Shown: positions 16,547 to 26,954 of the stretch, piece after piece
Layout of the letters: every line of letters starts with the position of its first letter
Numbering within the stretch: position 1 is the stretch's first letter
DNA from: Sva-07 sp963728195
GTDB lineage: Bacteria; Actinomycetota; Acidimicrobiia; Acidimicrobiales; Ilumatobacteraceae
NCBI GenBank assembly: GCA_963728195.1
Contig: CAVSIX010000014.1
Coordinates: 124,001-188,000, forward strand
Length of the DNA: 64,000 nucleotides
Reading direction: 5' to 3'
Program-made: the position numbers and the translations under genes
The notes under the pieces: model-generated
Database searches by the model: none
Told to the model about the DNA's origin: nothing
The model's input: only the letters and a program-made list of their open reading frames with translations

Positions 16547-17323
16547 TCACTGGCGGGTGACGACGCCGCTCACCCAACGCGTGAACGACCGGGGCATGAG
16601 GTCGCTGGCGGTCACCGCGACCTTGTAGAGCGCCCCGGGCACCGAAATCGTCTTGTTCGATGCGACGTCGCGCAGCCCGGTCGCGGCCACCTGTTCCACC
16701 GTCGTCCAGGCCAGCTCGGGAACCCGCAGTGCGGTGCCACCGCTGTTGCTCCGCTCCTGGAACTCGGTCCTGGTGAGACCGGGACACAGCGCCGTGACGT
16801 GCACGCCGGCGCCGCTCACCTCCGCGTGCAGCGCTTCGGTCAGGCTCGTGACGTACGCCTTCGTCGCGGCGTACACGCCCAGGCCCGGTGACGCCTGAAA
16901 GCTCGCCACGCTCGACACGTTGAGCAGGTACCCGCGCCCACGAGGCACCATCGCACCGAGCGCAGCGTGGCTGAGCACCGTCAACGCCTTGACGTTCAGT
17001 TCCACCTCGTCGGCGAGGCGATGCACGTCGAGCTCGTGGAACACACCGCTCGTCCCGAAGCCGGCATTGTTGACCACCAGGTCGATCGGGGCGTCGGTCG
17101 ATCCGATGCGAGCCGTCGTGGCCGCCTGGCCGTCAGCGGTCAACAGGTCGGCTTCGAGCACCTCGAAGTCGTCGTAGCCGTCCGCCATCTCCACGAGGCG
17201 GTCGGCGCGACGCGCCACCAGGACGGTCGGCACGCCGGCCTCCCCGAGCAGACGCGCCATCTCGGCTCCGATCCCCGACGAGGCACCGGTGACCAGGGCG
17301 GCCGTGAAGGGGTACGCGGACAT
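16547..17323 (-). CDS. short-chain dehydrogenase/reductase
   Basis: A 258-residue classical SDR. The Rossmann nucleotide-binding motif TGASSGIG is at residues 12-19, the NNAG stabilising motif at 85-88, and the catalytic residues are Ser138, Tyr151 and Lys155 (in YAATK). The ARR after the second beta strand suggests NADP(H) preference. The substrate cannot be predicted. The ATG at 17323 (MSAYPF) is chosen; eight further upstream residues are open but unlike the family. It is transcribed toward glpX and lies just downstream of atpC on the same strand, separated by a family B hairpin. Confidence 0.85.
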   Translation of the reverse strand: MSAYPFTAALVTGASSGIGAEMARLLGEAGVPTVLVARRADRLVEMADGYDDFEVLEADLLTADGQAATTARIGSTDAPIDLVVNNAGFGTSGVFHELDVHRLADEVELNVKALTVLSHAALGAMVPRGRGYLLNVSSVASFQASPGLGVYAATKAYVTSLTEALHAEVSGAGVHVTALCPGLTRTEFQERSNSGGTALRVPELAWTTVEQVAATGLRDVASNKTISVPGALYKVAVTASDLMPRSFTRWVSGVVTRQ

Positions 17324-17347
17324 GACCGGCAACCTACTGCCACGCAT

Positions 17348-17376
17348 GGTGACGTGGTGCCCGGCACCTCGTCACC
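17348..17376. terminator. family B hairpin after atpC
   Basis: The left arm GGTGACGTGGTGCC (17348-17361) and right arm GGCACCTCGTCACC (17363-17376) pair over 13 of 14 positions. It lies two bases beyond the atpC stop on the minus strand. There is no T tract. Nearly the same arms occur after rpiB (28231) and rho (42661). The position fits a transcript-end structure for the ATP synthase operon; the shared sequence suggests a repeat family. Confidence 0.7.
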
Positions 17377-17378
17377 GG

Positions 17379-17807
17379 TCAGGCGGTGAAGCTGGTGCCG
17401 GTGGCGCGCAGGCGCGCCTCGGCGCGGTCGCGGCCGGCGGTGGCGACCTCGACCAGCGACGACTCGATGCTCTGGTCGCGCAGCATGTGCTGGTGGCGCT
17501 CCAGTGCGGCCTTCGCGCGCTCGACGTCGATGTCCTGAGCCAGTTCGGCCGTGTCGGACAGGATCGACACCTTGGTCGGCGTGCCGCTCACCTCGACGAA
17601 GCCGCGGTGGACGGCGATGTCCTGCACGGTGCCGTCGGTCTGGAACACCCGCGTGTGGTTCTCGACGAGAGCGCCCAGAAAGGCGGCATGGCCGGCTTGG
17701 AACGCGACCTCGCCGCCGCCGAGCGTCCGGGTGATCACCATGTCGGCCTCACCCGAATACAGCACCGCCTCGGGCGACACCACTTCGACGATCAAGGGCT
17801 CGGGCAT
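17379..17807 (-). CDS. atpC: ATP synthase F1 subunit epsilon
   Basis: A 142-residue protein of the central stalk that couples proton flow to catalysis and inhibits idle ATP hydrolysis. The N-terminal beta-sandwich segment is recognisable (EVVSPEAVLYSGEADMV, then GGGEVAFQAGHAAFLGAL), followed by a C-terminal helical hairpin rich in Glu/Arg/Ala. The start at 17807 is five bases after the atpD stop. It is the last gene of the operon, followed immediately by a family B hairpin. Confidence 0.92.
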   Translation of the reverse strand: MPEPLIVEVVSPEAVLYSGEADMVITRTLGGGEVAFQAGHAAFLGALVENHTRVFQTDGTVQDIAVHRGFVEVSGTPTKVSILSDTAELAQDIDVERAKAALERHQHMLRDQSIESSLVEVATAGRDRAEARLRATGTSFTA

Positions 17808-17812
17808 GACGG

Positions 17813-19259
<1,447 letters not shown>

Positions 19260-19290
19260 GACTGTGGTTCTCCTGGGGATTGCGTTGCGC

Positions 19291-20271
19291 TCAGTGGGTG
19301 GCGCCGGAGTCGGCCGGTTGGAAGTTTTCGTAGATGTCGTCGCCGAGGTCGAGGTACGGCACGGCGTCGTTGCCTGCGTCGAGCGCTTCGGCACCGCCGA
19401 CGATCTCCATGATCTCGGTGGTGATCGAGTCCTGGCGGGCCCGGTTCATCACCGTGCTCAGGGACTTGATGAGTTCCTCGGCGTTGTCGGTGGCCGACTT
19501 CATCGCCCGCTGACGATACGCATGCTCCGACGCAGCAGCGTTGAGCAACGCGGCGTACACGCGAGCCTCGACGTACCGGGGAAGCAGCGTGTCGAGAATC
19601 GTTGCCGGATCGGGTTCGAACTCGTAGTCGCCCCCGCTTCCGTCGGTGCTGCCGGCCCTGCCGTCGCCTCCCCGGACCGTCTCGGCGCTCAGCGGAACGA
19701 GCGGTCGCAGCACGACCTCCTGGCTGCCGGCGGAGATGAAGCGGGTGTAGACGAGCTCGACCTTGTCGACCTCGCCCGACAGGAACAGGTCGACGACGTG
19801 CTCGCCGATCTGGCGGGCGTCCTCGTAGCTCGGCTGCGCCGAGAAGCCGTTGAACGGCTTACCGAGCGTGTAGCCGCGGAACCGGAAGTAACCTTCGGCC
19901 TTCTTGCCGACCGGGATGATCGTGTAGTCGTCGCCGCGCAGGACGTCGGCTTTGACCTCGCCCTCGGCGGCGCGTTGGACACCCGAGTTGTACCCGCCGC
20001 AGAGGCCGCGGTCCGCGGTGATGACGACGTAGCAGGTGTGCTTGATCTCACCGCGACCGGTCAGCAACGGCGAGTCGGCCGAGGCGCCACCGGCGGCGAG
20101 GTCCTTGACGACCTCGGTGATCTGCTCGGAGTAGGGAACCGCAGCGGCCACACGCGCTTGCGCCTTGACGATGCGCGACGCCGCGATCAGTTCCATCGCG
20201 CGCGTGATCTTCTTCGTCGCCTTGACGGTACGGATCCGTTCCTTGAGGATGCGCTCCTTGCCACCTGCCAT
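19291..20271 (-). CDS. atpG: ATP synthase F1 subunit gamma
   Basis: The rotating central shaft, 326 residues. The N-terminal helix (RIRTVKATKKITRAMELIAAS) and the C-terminal helix (RQDSITTEIMEIVGGAEAL) form the coiled-coil axle, and TADRGLCGGYNS is the family signature. It is longer than the ~290-residue norm because of a Gly/Asp-rich insertion around residues 195-215 (GGDGRAGSTDGSGG), as in other actinobacteria. It starts five bases after the atpA stop. Confidence 0.94.
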   Translation of the reverse strand: MAGGKERILKERIRTVKATKKITRAMELIAASRIVKAQARVAAAVPYSEQITEVVKDLAAGGASADSPLLTGRGEIKHTCYVVITADRGLCGGYNSGVQRAAEGEVKADVLRGDDYTIIPVGKKAEGYFRFRGYTLGKPFNGFSAQPSYEDARQIGEHVVDLFLSGEVDKVELVYTRFISAGSQEVVLRPLVPLSAETVRGGDGRAGSTDGSGGDYEFEPDPATILDTLLPRYVEARVYAALLNAAASEHAYRQRAMKSATDNAEELIKSLSTVMNRARQDSITTEIMEIVGGAEALDAGNDAVPYLDLGDDIYENFQPADSGATH

Positions 20272-20276
20272 CTAGA

Positions 20277-21866
20277 TCACTCCGTTGCGAGGGTCTTGTT
20301 GGAGTGGGCGGCGCCGACCTCGTCGGCGTCGATCGCCGTGGGATCGACGGAATAGCTGTGGTCGGAGGCGGTGAAGTTCTCCTTGAAACTCGTGATGGCG
20401 TCGTCGAGGCCCTCGGGAAGGCCCGAGGTGCGGATCTCCGACAGCAGGCCGGCGTGGGTGGTACGCATGTACTCGAGCAGCTCGCGCTCGAAGCGGACCA
20501 CATCGGCGGCGGGGATCGAGTCGAGATACCCCTTGGTGCCGGCAAAGATCGACACGACCTGCTCCTCGACCGGCATCGGGCTGTTCAGCGGCTGCTTGAG
20601 CAACTCGACGAGGCGGTAGCCGCGCTCGAGCTGGGCGGCCGACACGGCGTCGAGTTCCGAGCCGAAGGTGGCGAACGCCTCGAGCTCGCGGAACTGTGCG
20701 AGGTCACCCTTGAGCGTGCCGGCAACCGCCTTCATCGACTTGATCTGCGCGGCGCTGCCGACTCGTGACACTGAGATGCCCACGTCGACGGCCGGGCGGA
20801 TACCGGACTTGAACAGGTTGTCCTGCAGGTACACCTGGCCGTCGGTGATCGAGATCACGTTGGTCGGGATGAACGCCGCCACGTCGCCGGCCTTGGTCTC
20901 GATGATCGGCAATGCGGTGAGCGAGCCGGCCCCGAGCTCGTCGGACAGCTTGGCCGCCCGCTCGAGCAGACGACTGTGGAGATAGAACACGTCGCCGGGA
21001 TACGCCTCGCGGCCCGGCGGGCGGCGCAGCAGCAGCGACAGCTGACGGTACGCCTCGGCCTGCTTGGACAGGTCGTCGTACACCACGAGGGCGTGTTCGC
21101 CGTTGTCCATCCAGTGCTGGCCGATGGCGCAGCCGGCGTACGGGGCGAGATACTTGAACGGCGCCGGGTCGGACGCCGATGCGACGACGACGACCGTGTA
21201 GTCGAGCGCACCGGCCTGGCGCAGCGTGTCGACGGTCTGCGACACGGTGGAACTCTTCTGGCCGACGGCTACGTAGATGCACTTCACACCGAGGCCGCGC
21301 TGGTTGAGGATCGTGTCGATCGCGATCGTGGTCTTGCCGGTCTTGCGGTCGCCGATGATCAGCTCGCGCTGTCCACGTCCGATCGGGGTCATGGCATCGA
21401 TCGCCTTGATGCCGGTCTGCAGCGGCTCGTGCACCGGCTTGCGGCCCATGATGCCCGGCGCCTGGATCTCCATGCGCCGGGTCTGCGTGCCGATGAGATC
21501 ACCCTGGCCGTCGATCGGCTGGCCGAGAGCGTTGACGACGCGACCGAGCATGCCGTCGCCGACGGGCATCGAGAGGATGCTGCCGGTCGCCCGGACGGTC
21601 TGTCCCTCCTGGATGTTGTCGACGTCGCCGAGCACGACGGCGCCGATCGAGGTCTCGTCGAGGTTCAGGGCGAGGCCGACGGAACCGTCCTCGAACTCGA
21701 GGAGTTCGTTCACCGCGGCGTCGGGGAGTCCGCTGACGCGGGCGATGCCGTCACCGACGGAGGCCACGCGGCCGACGGTGCGGGCCTCGAGTGAGGGCTC
21801 GAACCCGTCGAGATTGGACTTGAGCGCCGACGCGATGTCGGCGGCGGAAATGGTCAGCTCAGCCAT
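20277..21866 (-). CDS. atpA: ATP synthase F1 subunit alpha
   Basis: A 529-residue non-catalytic nucleotide-binding subunit of the F1 hexamer. The P-loop is GDRKTGKTTIA, and PAVDVGISVSRVGSAAQ is the conserved alpha-subunit segment. The first ~25 residues, which contact the delta subunit, are present. A ribosome binding site (AGGAACGAG) precedes the ATG at 21866. It lies 34 bp after atpH and is followed at once by atpG. Confidence 0.96.
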   Translation of the reverse strand: MAELTISAADIASALKSNLDGFEPSLEARTVGRVASVGDGIARVSGLPDAAVNELLEFEDGSVGLALNLDETSIGAVVLGDVDNIQEGQTVRATGSILSMPVGDGMLGRVVNALGQPIDGQGDLIGTQTRRMEIQAPGIMGRKPVHEPLQTGIKAIDAMTPIGRGQRELIIGDRKTGKTTIAIDTILNQRGLGVKCIYVAVGQKSSTVSQTVDTLRQAGALDYTVVVVASASDPAPFKYLAPYAGCAIGQHWMDNGEHALVVYDDLSKQAEAYRQLSLLLRRPPGREAYPGDVFYLHSRLLERAAKLSDELGAGSLTALPIIETKAGDVAAFIPTNVISITDGQVYLQDNLFKSGIRPAVDVGISVSRVGSAAQIKSMKAVAGTLKGDLAQFRELEAFATFGSELDAVSAAQLERGYRLVELLKQPLNSPMPVEEQVVSIFAGTKGYLDSIPAADVVRFERELLEYMRTTHAGLLSEIRTSGLPEGLDDAITSFKENFTASDHSYSVDPTAIDADEVGAAHSNKTLATE

Positions 21867-21900
21867 GTGGTTGTCTCGTTCCTTTGTGAGCGGGCCCGGC

Positions 21901-22431
21901 TCAGAGCCGGCTCTTCAGCTGGTCGATGCGGGTGCGAACGGTGTCGTCGATGACGGTGTCACCGATCGTGGCGACGACGCCGCCGACGACCGAGGGGTCG
22001 ACGATCGTCTTCAGGTTGACGCTCTTGCCGGTGGCGTTCTCCAGCGCCGCCTTGAGGCGCGCCTGCTGGTCGTCGGTCAGTGCGATGGCGGTACGGACTT
22101 CTGCGACGTCGAGATTCTTGGCGCTCGACGCACGCTGCACGAGGCTGTCGACGATCGCGGGGATGTCGCGGCTGCGGCCCGAGCCGACCACCATCGACAC
22201 GAGTTGGATCGTCGTGGTCGTCGTCTTGCCGCCGAGGAGGTCTTCGACGATCGCTTGGCGCTTCTCGGCCGGGACGTGCTCGTCGCTGAGCGCATTGCGC
22301 AGCGCGTCGCTCGACTCGTACGACCGGGCGAACCGGAACAGCTCGTCTTCGACCTCGTCGAGGGTGCCTTCGGCGCGGGCGACCTCGAACAGGGCCCGGG
22401 CGTAGCCCTCGATCATTGCGTCACCGCTCAT
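21901..22431 (-). CDS. atpH: ATP synthase F1 subunit delta (OSCP)
   Basis: A 176-residue peripheral-stalk protein that ties F1 to the b subunits. The N-terminal six-helix domain (ARALFEVARAEG, then ALSDEHVPAEKRQAIV) and the C-terminal segment with the conserved IDPSVVGGVV-like motif (TIVDPSVVGGVVATIG) are both present. In many mycobacteria the delta domain is fused to a b subunit; here it is a separate gene. The start overlaps the preceding atpF stop by four bases (ATGA), indicating translational coupling. Confidence 0.92.
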   Translation of the reverse strand: MSGDAMIEGYARALFEVARAEGTLDEVEDELFRFARSYESSDALRNALSDEHVPAEKRQAIVEDLLGGKTTTTTIQLVSMVVGSGRSRDIPAIVDSLVQRASSAKNLDVAEVRTAIALTDDQQARLKAALENATGKSVNLKTIVDPSVVGGVVATIGDTVIDDTVRTRIDQLKSRL

Positions 22432-23024
22432 GATGTCACTCCCTGGCTGGCTCCGACTCGTGCGATGAAGTTCTCGATCAGTTCCTGCTGCGCCGCATCG
22501 TCGAGCGTGTCGCGCACGATCGCGTCGACGGCAGCCGACGAGTGTTTGGCGATCTCGGTGCGCAACTCGTCGCTGCCTCGACCTGCGGCGGATGCGATGT
22601 CGGCGTCGGCCCGAGCCTCGAGTTCGGCGATCTCCGCCGCGAGGCGGGTGCGTCCGTCGGCGAGCAACGCCTCGGCCTGGGCGTCGGCCTCGGCGTAGAG
22701 GCGGGCGCGTTCGGCGTCGATGTCGCCCTGCGCCTGACGGATCCGGGCGGCCTCGCCCACGGCGGCCGCCTTCGCTGCGGCGGCGTCGTCGAGCTGCTTC
22801 TGGATGCCGGCGGTGCGATCCGAGAAGCTCTTCTTGATGATCGGGCCGGCCTTCCAGTACAGGAGGCTGAACACGATGATCGACGCCAGCGTGGCGGGGA
22901 GCAGCTCCTTGACCGGCGCGAAGATCGGATCGACGGTCGTGTAGCCCTTGTCGTCGAACGGAATCTCCTCGGCACCCGGGAACAGACGCCCGGCGGCGAG
23001 CGTGGCGGCGGTGAACAGGCTCAT
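22428..23024 (-). CDS. atpF: ATP synthase Fo subunit b, second of two
   Basis: A 198-residue b-type subunit: a short N-terminal segment, one membrane helix (LPATLASIIVFSLLYW), and a long charged helix (residues ~75-170) rich in Ala, Glu, Asp and Arg that forms the peripheral stalk. It overlaps the upstream b-type gene by four bases (ATGA) and overlaps atpH in the same way. With two b-type genes in tandem, the stalk is probably a b/b' heterodimer. Confidence 0.88.
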   Translation of the reverse strand: MSLFTAATLAAGRLFPGAEEIPFDDKGYTTVDPIFAPVKELLPATLASIIVFSLLYWKAGPIIKKSFSDRTAGIQKQLDDAAAAKAAAVGEAARIRQAQGDIDAERARLYAEADAQAEALLADGRTRLAAEIAELEARADADIASAAGRGSDELRTEIAKHSSAAVDAIVRDTLDDAAQQELIENFIARVGASQGVTS

Positions 23025-23626
23025 GCCGACACTCCCTCGTTCATCGAATCGCCGACGGCTCGTCGCACGACGTCATCTTCCGGCCGGCGACCGGTCGCCA
23101 GTTCAGCGAGGCGGGCCGACACGTCGACGACCGCCGACTCGACCTGGCCGCGCGCGGCCTGCTTGGCGGCGTCGACCTCGGCAGCTGCGGCGCCGCGCCG
23201 CTCGGCGATGCGGGCATTCGCAGCTGCGATCTGCTCGGTGCGCTCGGCTTCGAGTGTCGCCCGGGCAGCTTCCACGCGCGTCTGCGCGTCGGCACGGACA
23301 CCGGCGAGCTGCGCTTCGTAGTCGGCCACGTCGGCACGCGCCGATGCCATCGACTCTTGGGCCGACTCGATGTCGCCCTCGATCCGGTCGTAGCGCGACG
23401 TCATCCCGTCACGCAGCTTGCGGAACAGGAACAGACGCATCGCCAGGGCGAGCACGACGAACGCGCCGAAACCCCAGACGACTTCTTTCAGTTCGGGAGC
23501 GATCGGGTTGAGATCGTTCTCGGGACCCTCTGCTTCCACTCCTTCTTCGGCGGTGACGAACGGGGCGCCCTGGAGGGCCACCTCGAACGTCGTCGGGCCG
23601 GAGAAGGTCACGACGGCTGTCAGCAC
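23021..23626 (-). CDS. ATP synthase Fo subunit b-type, first of two
   Basis: A 201-residue b-family protein. An unusual N-terminal segment of about 45 residues, mostly hydrophobic and then acidic (VEAEGPENDLN), precedes the membrane helix (VVWGFGAFVVLALAMRLFLF). A long Ala/Glu/Arg-rich helix follows, with EAQLAGVRADAQTRVEAARA-like heptads. The N-terminal part might be a signal peptide or a second membrane-associated helix; this is uncertain. It partners with the next gene, which it overlaps by four bases. Which of the pair corresponds to b and which to b' cannot be decided from sequence alone. Confidence 0.85.
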   Translation of the reverse strand: MLTAVVTFSGPTTFEVALQGAPFVTAEEGVEAEGPENDLNPIAPELKEVVWGFGAFVVLALAMRLFLFRKLRDGMTSRYDRIEGDIESAQESMASARADVADYEAQLAGVRADAQTRVEAARATLEAERTEQIAAANARIAERRGAAAAEVDAAKQAARGQVESAVVDVSARLAELATGRRPEDDVVRRAVGDSMNEGVSA

Positions 23627-23678
23627 GTCATCTCCTTAACATCTCGAGCGGCAACTTGACCTGGACCGGCGCTCGCCG

Positions 23679-23951
23679 TCAGGCGAACTTGAGCAGGATG
23701 AAGACCACGAAGCCGATGAGGGCCAGGGCTTCGGTGAAGGCGATGCCGAGGAACATGGTGGTGCGCACCATGCCGGCGGCCTCGGGCTGGCGGGCCATCG
23801 CCTCGACGGACTTGCCGACGAGGTAGCCGATGCCGATGCCGGGGCCGATGGCGGCGAGGCCGTAGGCGTAGCCGGCGCCTGCGGCGGCGCTGATGTTCTT
23901 CAGATCGGCCGGGTCCTCGACCTGGGCGACGAGAGCGCTGAATGCTTCCAT
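23679..23951 (-). CDS. atpE: ATP synthase Fo subunit c
   Basis: A 90-residue proteolipid hairpin that forms the rotor ring. Helix 1 carries the Gly-rich GPGIGIGYLVGKS stretch, the loop is ARQPE, and helix 2 carries the ion-binding Glu74 in FLGIAFTEALALIG. The extra residues of the Na+ site (Gln in helix 1, Ser/Thr next to the Glu) are not arranged as in Na+-type rings, so proton coupling is likely. About 15 residues precede helix 1. A strong AGGAG lies upstream of the ATG at 23951, fitting the high translation this subunit needs. Confidence 0.95.
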   Translation of the reverse strand: MEAFSALVAQVEDPADLKNISAAAGAGYAYGLAAIGPGIGIGYLVGKSVEAMARQPEAAGMVRTTMFLGIAFTEALALIGFVVFILLKFA

Positions 23952-24019
23952 GTTGGATTTTCTCCTGTGTGCTTTCGGTAGATGGGAGATCGGTGTTCGG
24001 GTGACGCGTTGGCCGTGAC

Positions 24020-24790
24020 TCAGTGGTCGTCGGCGTGTCCGACCGTGGAGTTGTTGATGTACACGGCGGCGAGGATGGCGAAGATGTACGCCTGCAGGAA
24101 GGCGACGAGGATCTCGAACGCCGTCAGGAAGATCAACATGCCGAACGGCAGGATGCTCAGGGGCACGAGGAACGCCTGCGACGTCTCGGCGGTGAACAGC
24201 GCATGGGTGAGCAGCGCGAACGTGACGAGCAGGATGTGGCCGGCGAGCATGTTGGCCATGAGTCGGACGGTCAGCGAGAACGGCGTCACGATGATCGTCG
24301 AGATGAACTCGATCGCACCGACGAGCGGCTTGAGCGCCGTCGGCACTCCCGGGGGCCACAGCAGGTGGCCGAAGTAACCGAGCCCCTGGTGCTTGATGCC
24401 GGTGCCGATGTAGATGACCCACACGAGCAGCGCCAAGGACAGCGGGATCGCGATACGCGCGGTCGCCGGCATGTTGAACGGTGGAATGACCTCGGGAATG
24501 TTGCAGAGGAAGATGAAGAGGAACAGGCTCAAGAGGAACGGGGTCCACTTGAGGCCCGACTTGCCGAGGGTCTGCATCACGATGCTCTCCTCGACGAACT
24601 CGACGGTGACCTCGGCCAGGTTGCGGACGCCGGTCGGGGCGACCATCGGGTCACGGCGGGCGGCCAGCAGGAACAACACGATGCTGATCAGCGCCGCGAG
24701 GACGGCGATCAGGGCGATCTTGTTGAACGAGGGGAAGATGTCCTGCCAGCGCAGGAGCTCGTTGATCGGCGGGAACTCGAGTCCGAACAC
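24020..24790 (-). CDS. atpB: ATP synthase Fo subunit a
   Basis: A 256-residue membrane protein with five or six helices that forms the proton half-channels beside the c ring. The essential Arg is in the conserved helix SLTVRLMANMLAGHILL, with Asn and His at their usual places. FPPINELLRW at the N-terminus and GVRNLAEVTVEFV before the first half-channel fit the family. The frame is intact from ATG 24790 to the stop at 24020. It is followed by atpE after 68 bp. Confidence 0.94.
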   Translation of the reverse strand: MFGLEFPPINELLRWQDIFPSFNKIALIAVLAALISIVLFLLAARRDPMVAPTGVRNLAEVTVEFVEESIVMQTLGKSGLKWTPFLLSLFLFIFLCNIPEVIPPFNMPATARIAIPLSLALLVWVIYIGTGIKHQGLGYFGHLLWPPGVPTALKPLVGAIEFISTIIVTPFSLTVRLMANMLAGHILLVTFALLTHALFTAETSQAFLVPLSILPFGMLIFLTAFEILVAFLQAYIFAILAAVYINNSTVGHADDH

Positions 24791-24860
24791 GTGGTTTCCG
24801 TTTCAGTCGTGAGTGGGTGGGCGAGTGGTCAGTGCGGTGGGAGCGGGGGTGTGCGTGGTG

Positions 24861-25325
24861 TCAGGCGGCGGATTGCGTCTTGGTGGGCTTGAGTCCGGGA
24901 TGAGCGAGCGACAGTGCCACGTACTTCATCTCCCAGAACAACAGACCGAGGTGCGTGATGATGATGGTCGATCCGAGTGCCGGAAACGAAATCCAAGCGG
25001 CGTCCTTGACCAACCAGACCGCCAGGAAGATCAGCGCGAGGCGGATCAGGTAGCCGAACAGCGTGGCCGCCATCATCAGCCCGAGCGAGATCCGCGCGGC
25101 GCCGGCGATGAACGCGGCGGCCAGTGCGAAGTTGGTCAGGACGATGGCGATGCCGTATGCGGCCGACCAGACGCCGTCCATGCCCCAGATGATGCCGCAG
25201 ACAGCGATCAGCACGGGAGCCGCGAGGAGACCTCGCTTGATCATGTCGGTCGACACGGCGACCTCGGGCGCAGGACCGTCGAGGCGAGTCGTGATCAGAT
25301 CGGGCGATGCGCTGCGGTCGCTCAT
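24861..25325 (-). CDS. AtpI-like membrane protein of the ATP synthase operon
   Basis: A 154-residue protein with four predicted hydrophobic helices after a ~30-residue polar N-terminus. Length, topology and place just before atpB match the AtpI/UncI-type proteins that help assemble the c ring, though the sequence is divergent and lacks a sharp signature. The ATG at 25325 overlaps the stop of the AtpZ-like gene by four bases (ATGA); the open frame upstream is ignored for that reason. Confidence 0.7.
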   Translation of the reverse strand: MSDRSASPDLITTRLDGPAPEVAVSTDMIKRGLLAAPVLIAVCGIIWGMDGVWSAAYGIAIVLTNFALAAAFIAGAARISLGLMMAATLFGYLIRLALIFLAVWLVKDAAWISFPALGSTIIITHLGLLFWEMKYVALSLAHPGLKPTKTQSAA

Positions 25326-25588
25326 GCGGCCCGGCTCCCGCCTGCGTTCTTCGCGACACGCTCCGCTTCGAGTTCGTCCATGCGCTCGTCGTAGCGGTAC
25401 TTCCACTTGGCGAACAGCCCGACGGCGCCGAGGACGGTCATCGCGATCATGAACAGCGGCGTCGTCGAGAACACGCGGTCGAGGCCGTAGCCCAGACCGA
25501 AGAACAACGCCATGATCACCGCCGCCTCGATACCGAGGCCGAGCGAATCCTGCGTGTCGACGCGTGTCTGCTTGGGGAGGAGCTTCAT
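25322..25588 (-). CDS. AtpZ/AtpI family protein
   Basis: An 88-residue protein with two hydrophobic helices (EAAVIMALFFGLGYGLDRVF and PLFMIAMTVLGAVGLFAKW) joined by a short loop, and a charged C-terminal tail. The G-x-G-x-G-x-D-R-x-F pattern at the end of helix 1 is typical of AtpZ (putative F0F1-ATPase subunit, once called a Ca2+/Mg2+ transporter). AtpZ and AtpI together are thought to act in c-ring assembly or magnesium handling. The ATG at 25588 is chosen because upstream residues are unlike the family. Confidence 0.78.
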   Translation of the reverse strand: MKLLPKQTRVDTQDSLGLGIEAAVIMALFFGLGYGLDRVFSTTPLFMIAMTVLGAVGLFAKWKYRYDERMDELEAERVAKNAGGSRAA

Positions 25589-25654
25589 TGATCCAGGTGT
25601 GCGTGCGAGCGTGCGCTGCGGTTCAGCGGCGGCGCTTGTGAACGCACGCACAAC

Positions 25655-26932
25655 CTAGTCGTCCGATCCGGTCGGCGGCAACTCCCGGCCCAAAGTCTCG
25701 TCGTCGGGCTGGTCGTGTTCACGGTCGGACGCCGGCGGTTCTCCGACGGTCGGCGCCTCCGGCGGCTCGGCAGCCACGTGGATCGTCGGTGTCGGCTGTT
25801 CCGACGAGCGCCCCGCCTCCCTGCGGCGCGCCCGCACGCTCGGATGCAGCACGGTGAACAGCACGATGCCGAGCGCGATGATGCCGAACGGCAGGTACGT
25901 CGGGTTGCGGCCGGTCAACGTCGGATACAACACGAACGCCGACAGCAGCAGCGTCCACGTCCACAGGATCACGACGCTGCGCCGGTGCCCGTGGCCGAGG
26001 TTCATCAACCGGTGATGCAGGTGCCCCTTGTCGGCCGTCGACAGCGATCGCCGGCTGGTGGCGCGCCGGAAGATCGCGAAGCCCATGTCGAAGATGGGCA
26101 CACCGAGGATGAGCAGCGGGATCGCGAGCGGCGCCAGGAAGAAGTACGTCTGCCCGATGAACTCCTGGCTGAACGAATCCGCACGGCCCCCGACCACACT
26201 CGTCGCCACCGCGAGCAGCAACCCGAGCAGCAACGCTCCTCCGTCGCCCATCATGATGCGCGCCGGATTGAAGTTGTGCGGGAGGAACCCGAGGCACACG
26301 CCGACGGCGATGATCGCGAGGAGCGGGCCGATGTTCTTCACGTCGAGCACGTCGCTGTCGATCAGCTGCTGGCTGTAGAGGAAGAACGCGCCGGCGCCGA
26401 TGGCCACGATTCCCGCCGCCAGGCCGTCGAGACCGTCGATCAGGTTGATCGCCGTCGTCATGCCGAGCAGCCAGAGCACGGTCACGAGCGGGCGCCATTC
26501 CTGAGCGAGCAGGATCGGGCCCTCGAAGAACGGCAACCGGAAGGCGTACATCACCACGCCGAACTGGACGAGGGCGAGGCCGGCGAGGACGGTGCCGGCG
26601 ACCTTCGCCGGCGGCGACAGACCACGGACGTCGTCGATGAAGCCGACGACGTAGACGATCGTCGCCGCGAGCACCACGCCGATCGGTTCGGAGTTGCTGG
26701 TGAACAGCACGTCGAAGGCGTCGACCAACCACGCGGTGAGCATCGCGGCGAGGAAACCGACATACATCGCGAGGCCGCCGACGTCGGGCAGCGGACTCTG
26801 GTGGACGGTGCGATCGTTGGGCAGGTAGACCCACCCGCGGCTCCTCGCGATGATGCCGACGAGCGGCGTGGTCGCGAACGTGACGACCGCCGCGACGGCT
26901 CCGATCAACAGAAAGGAACCGAACTCGGGCAC
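25655..26932 (-). CDS. wecA: undecaprenyl-phosphate N-acetylglucosaminyl 1-phosphate transferase (WecA/Rfe type)
   Basis: A 425-residue polytopic membrane enzyme of the MraY/WecA superfamily that moves a sugar-1-phosphate from a UDP-sugar to a polyprenyl phosphate. The catalytic Asp pair is in GFIDDVRGL, the second motif is NLIDGLDGLAAG, and the cytoplasmic KGHLHHRLMNLGHGHRR is the His-rich nucleotide-recognition loop typical of WecA and not MraY. The last ~60 residues are a polar, Pro/Glu-rich tail. In actinobacteria this gene starts the synthesis of the arabinogalactan or teichoic acid linker and sits before the atp operon (rfe in mycobacteria), as here. Confidence 0.88.
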   Translation of the reverse strand: MPEFGSFLLIGAVAAVVTFATTPLVGIIARSRGWVYLPNDRTVHQSPLPDVGGLAMYVGFLAAMLTAWLVDAFDVLFTSNSEPIGVVLAATIVYVVGFIDDVRGLSPPAKVAGTVLAGLALVQFGVVMYAFRLPFFEGPILLAQEWRPLVTVLWLLGMTTAINLIDGLDGLAAGIVAIGAGAFFLYSQQLIDSDVLDVKNIGPLLAIIAVGVCLGFLPHNFNPARIMMGDGGALLLGLLLAVATSVVGGRADSFSQEFIGQTYFFLAPLAIPLLILGVPIFDMGFAIFRRATSRRSLSTADKGHLHHRLMNLGHGHRRSVVILWTWTLLLSAFVLYPTLTGRNPTYLPFGIIALGIVLFTVLHPSVRARRREAGRSSEQPTPTIHVAAEPPEAPTVGEPPASDREHDQPDDETLGRELPPTGSDD

Positions 26933-26954
26933 GACCGTTCAGCCTACGCCGACG

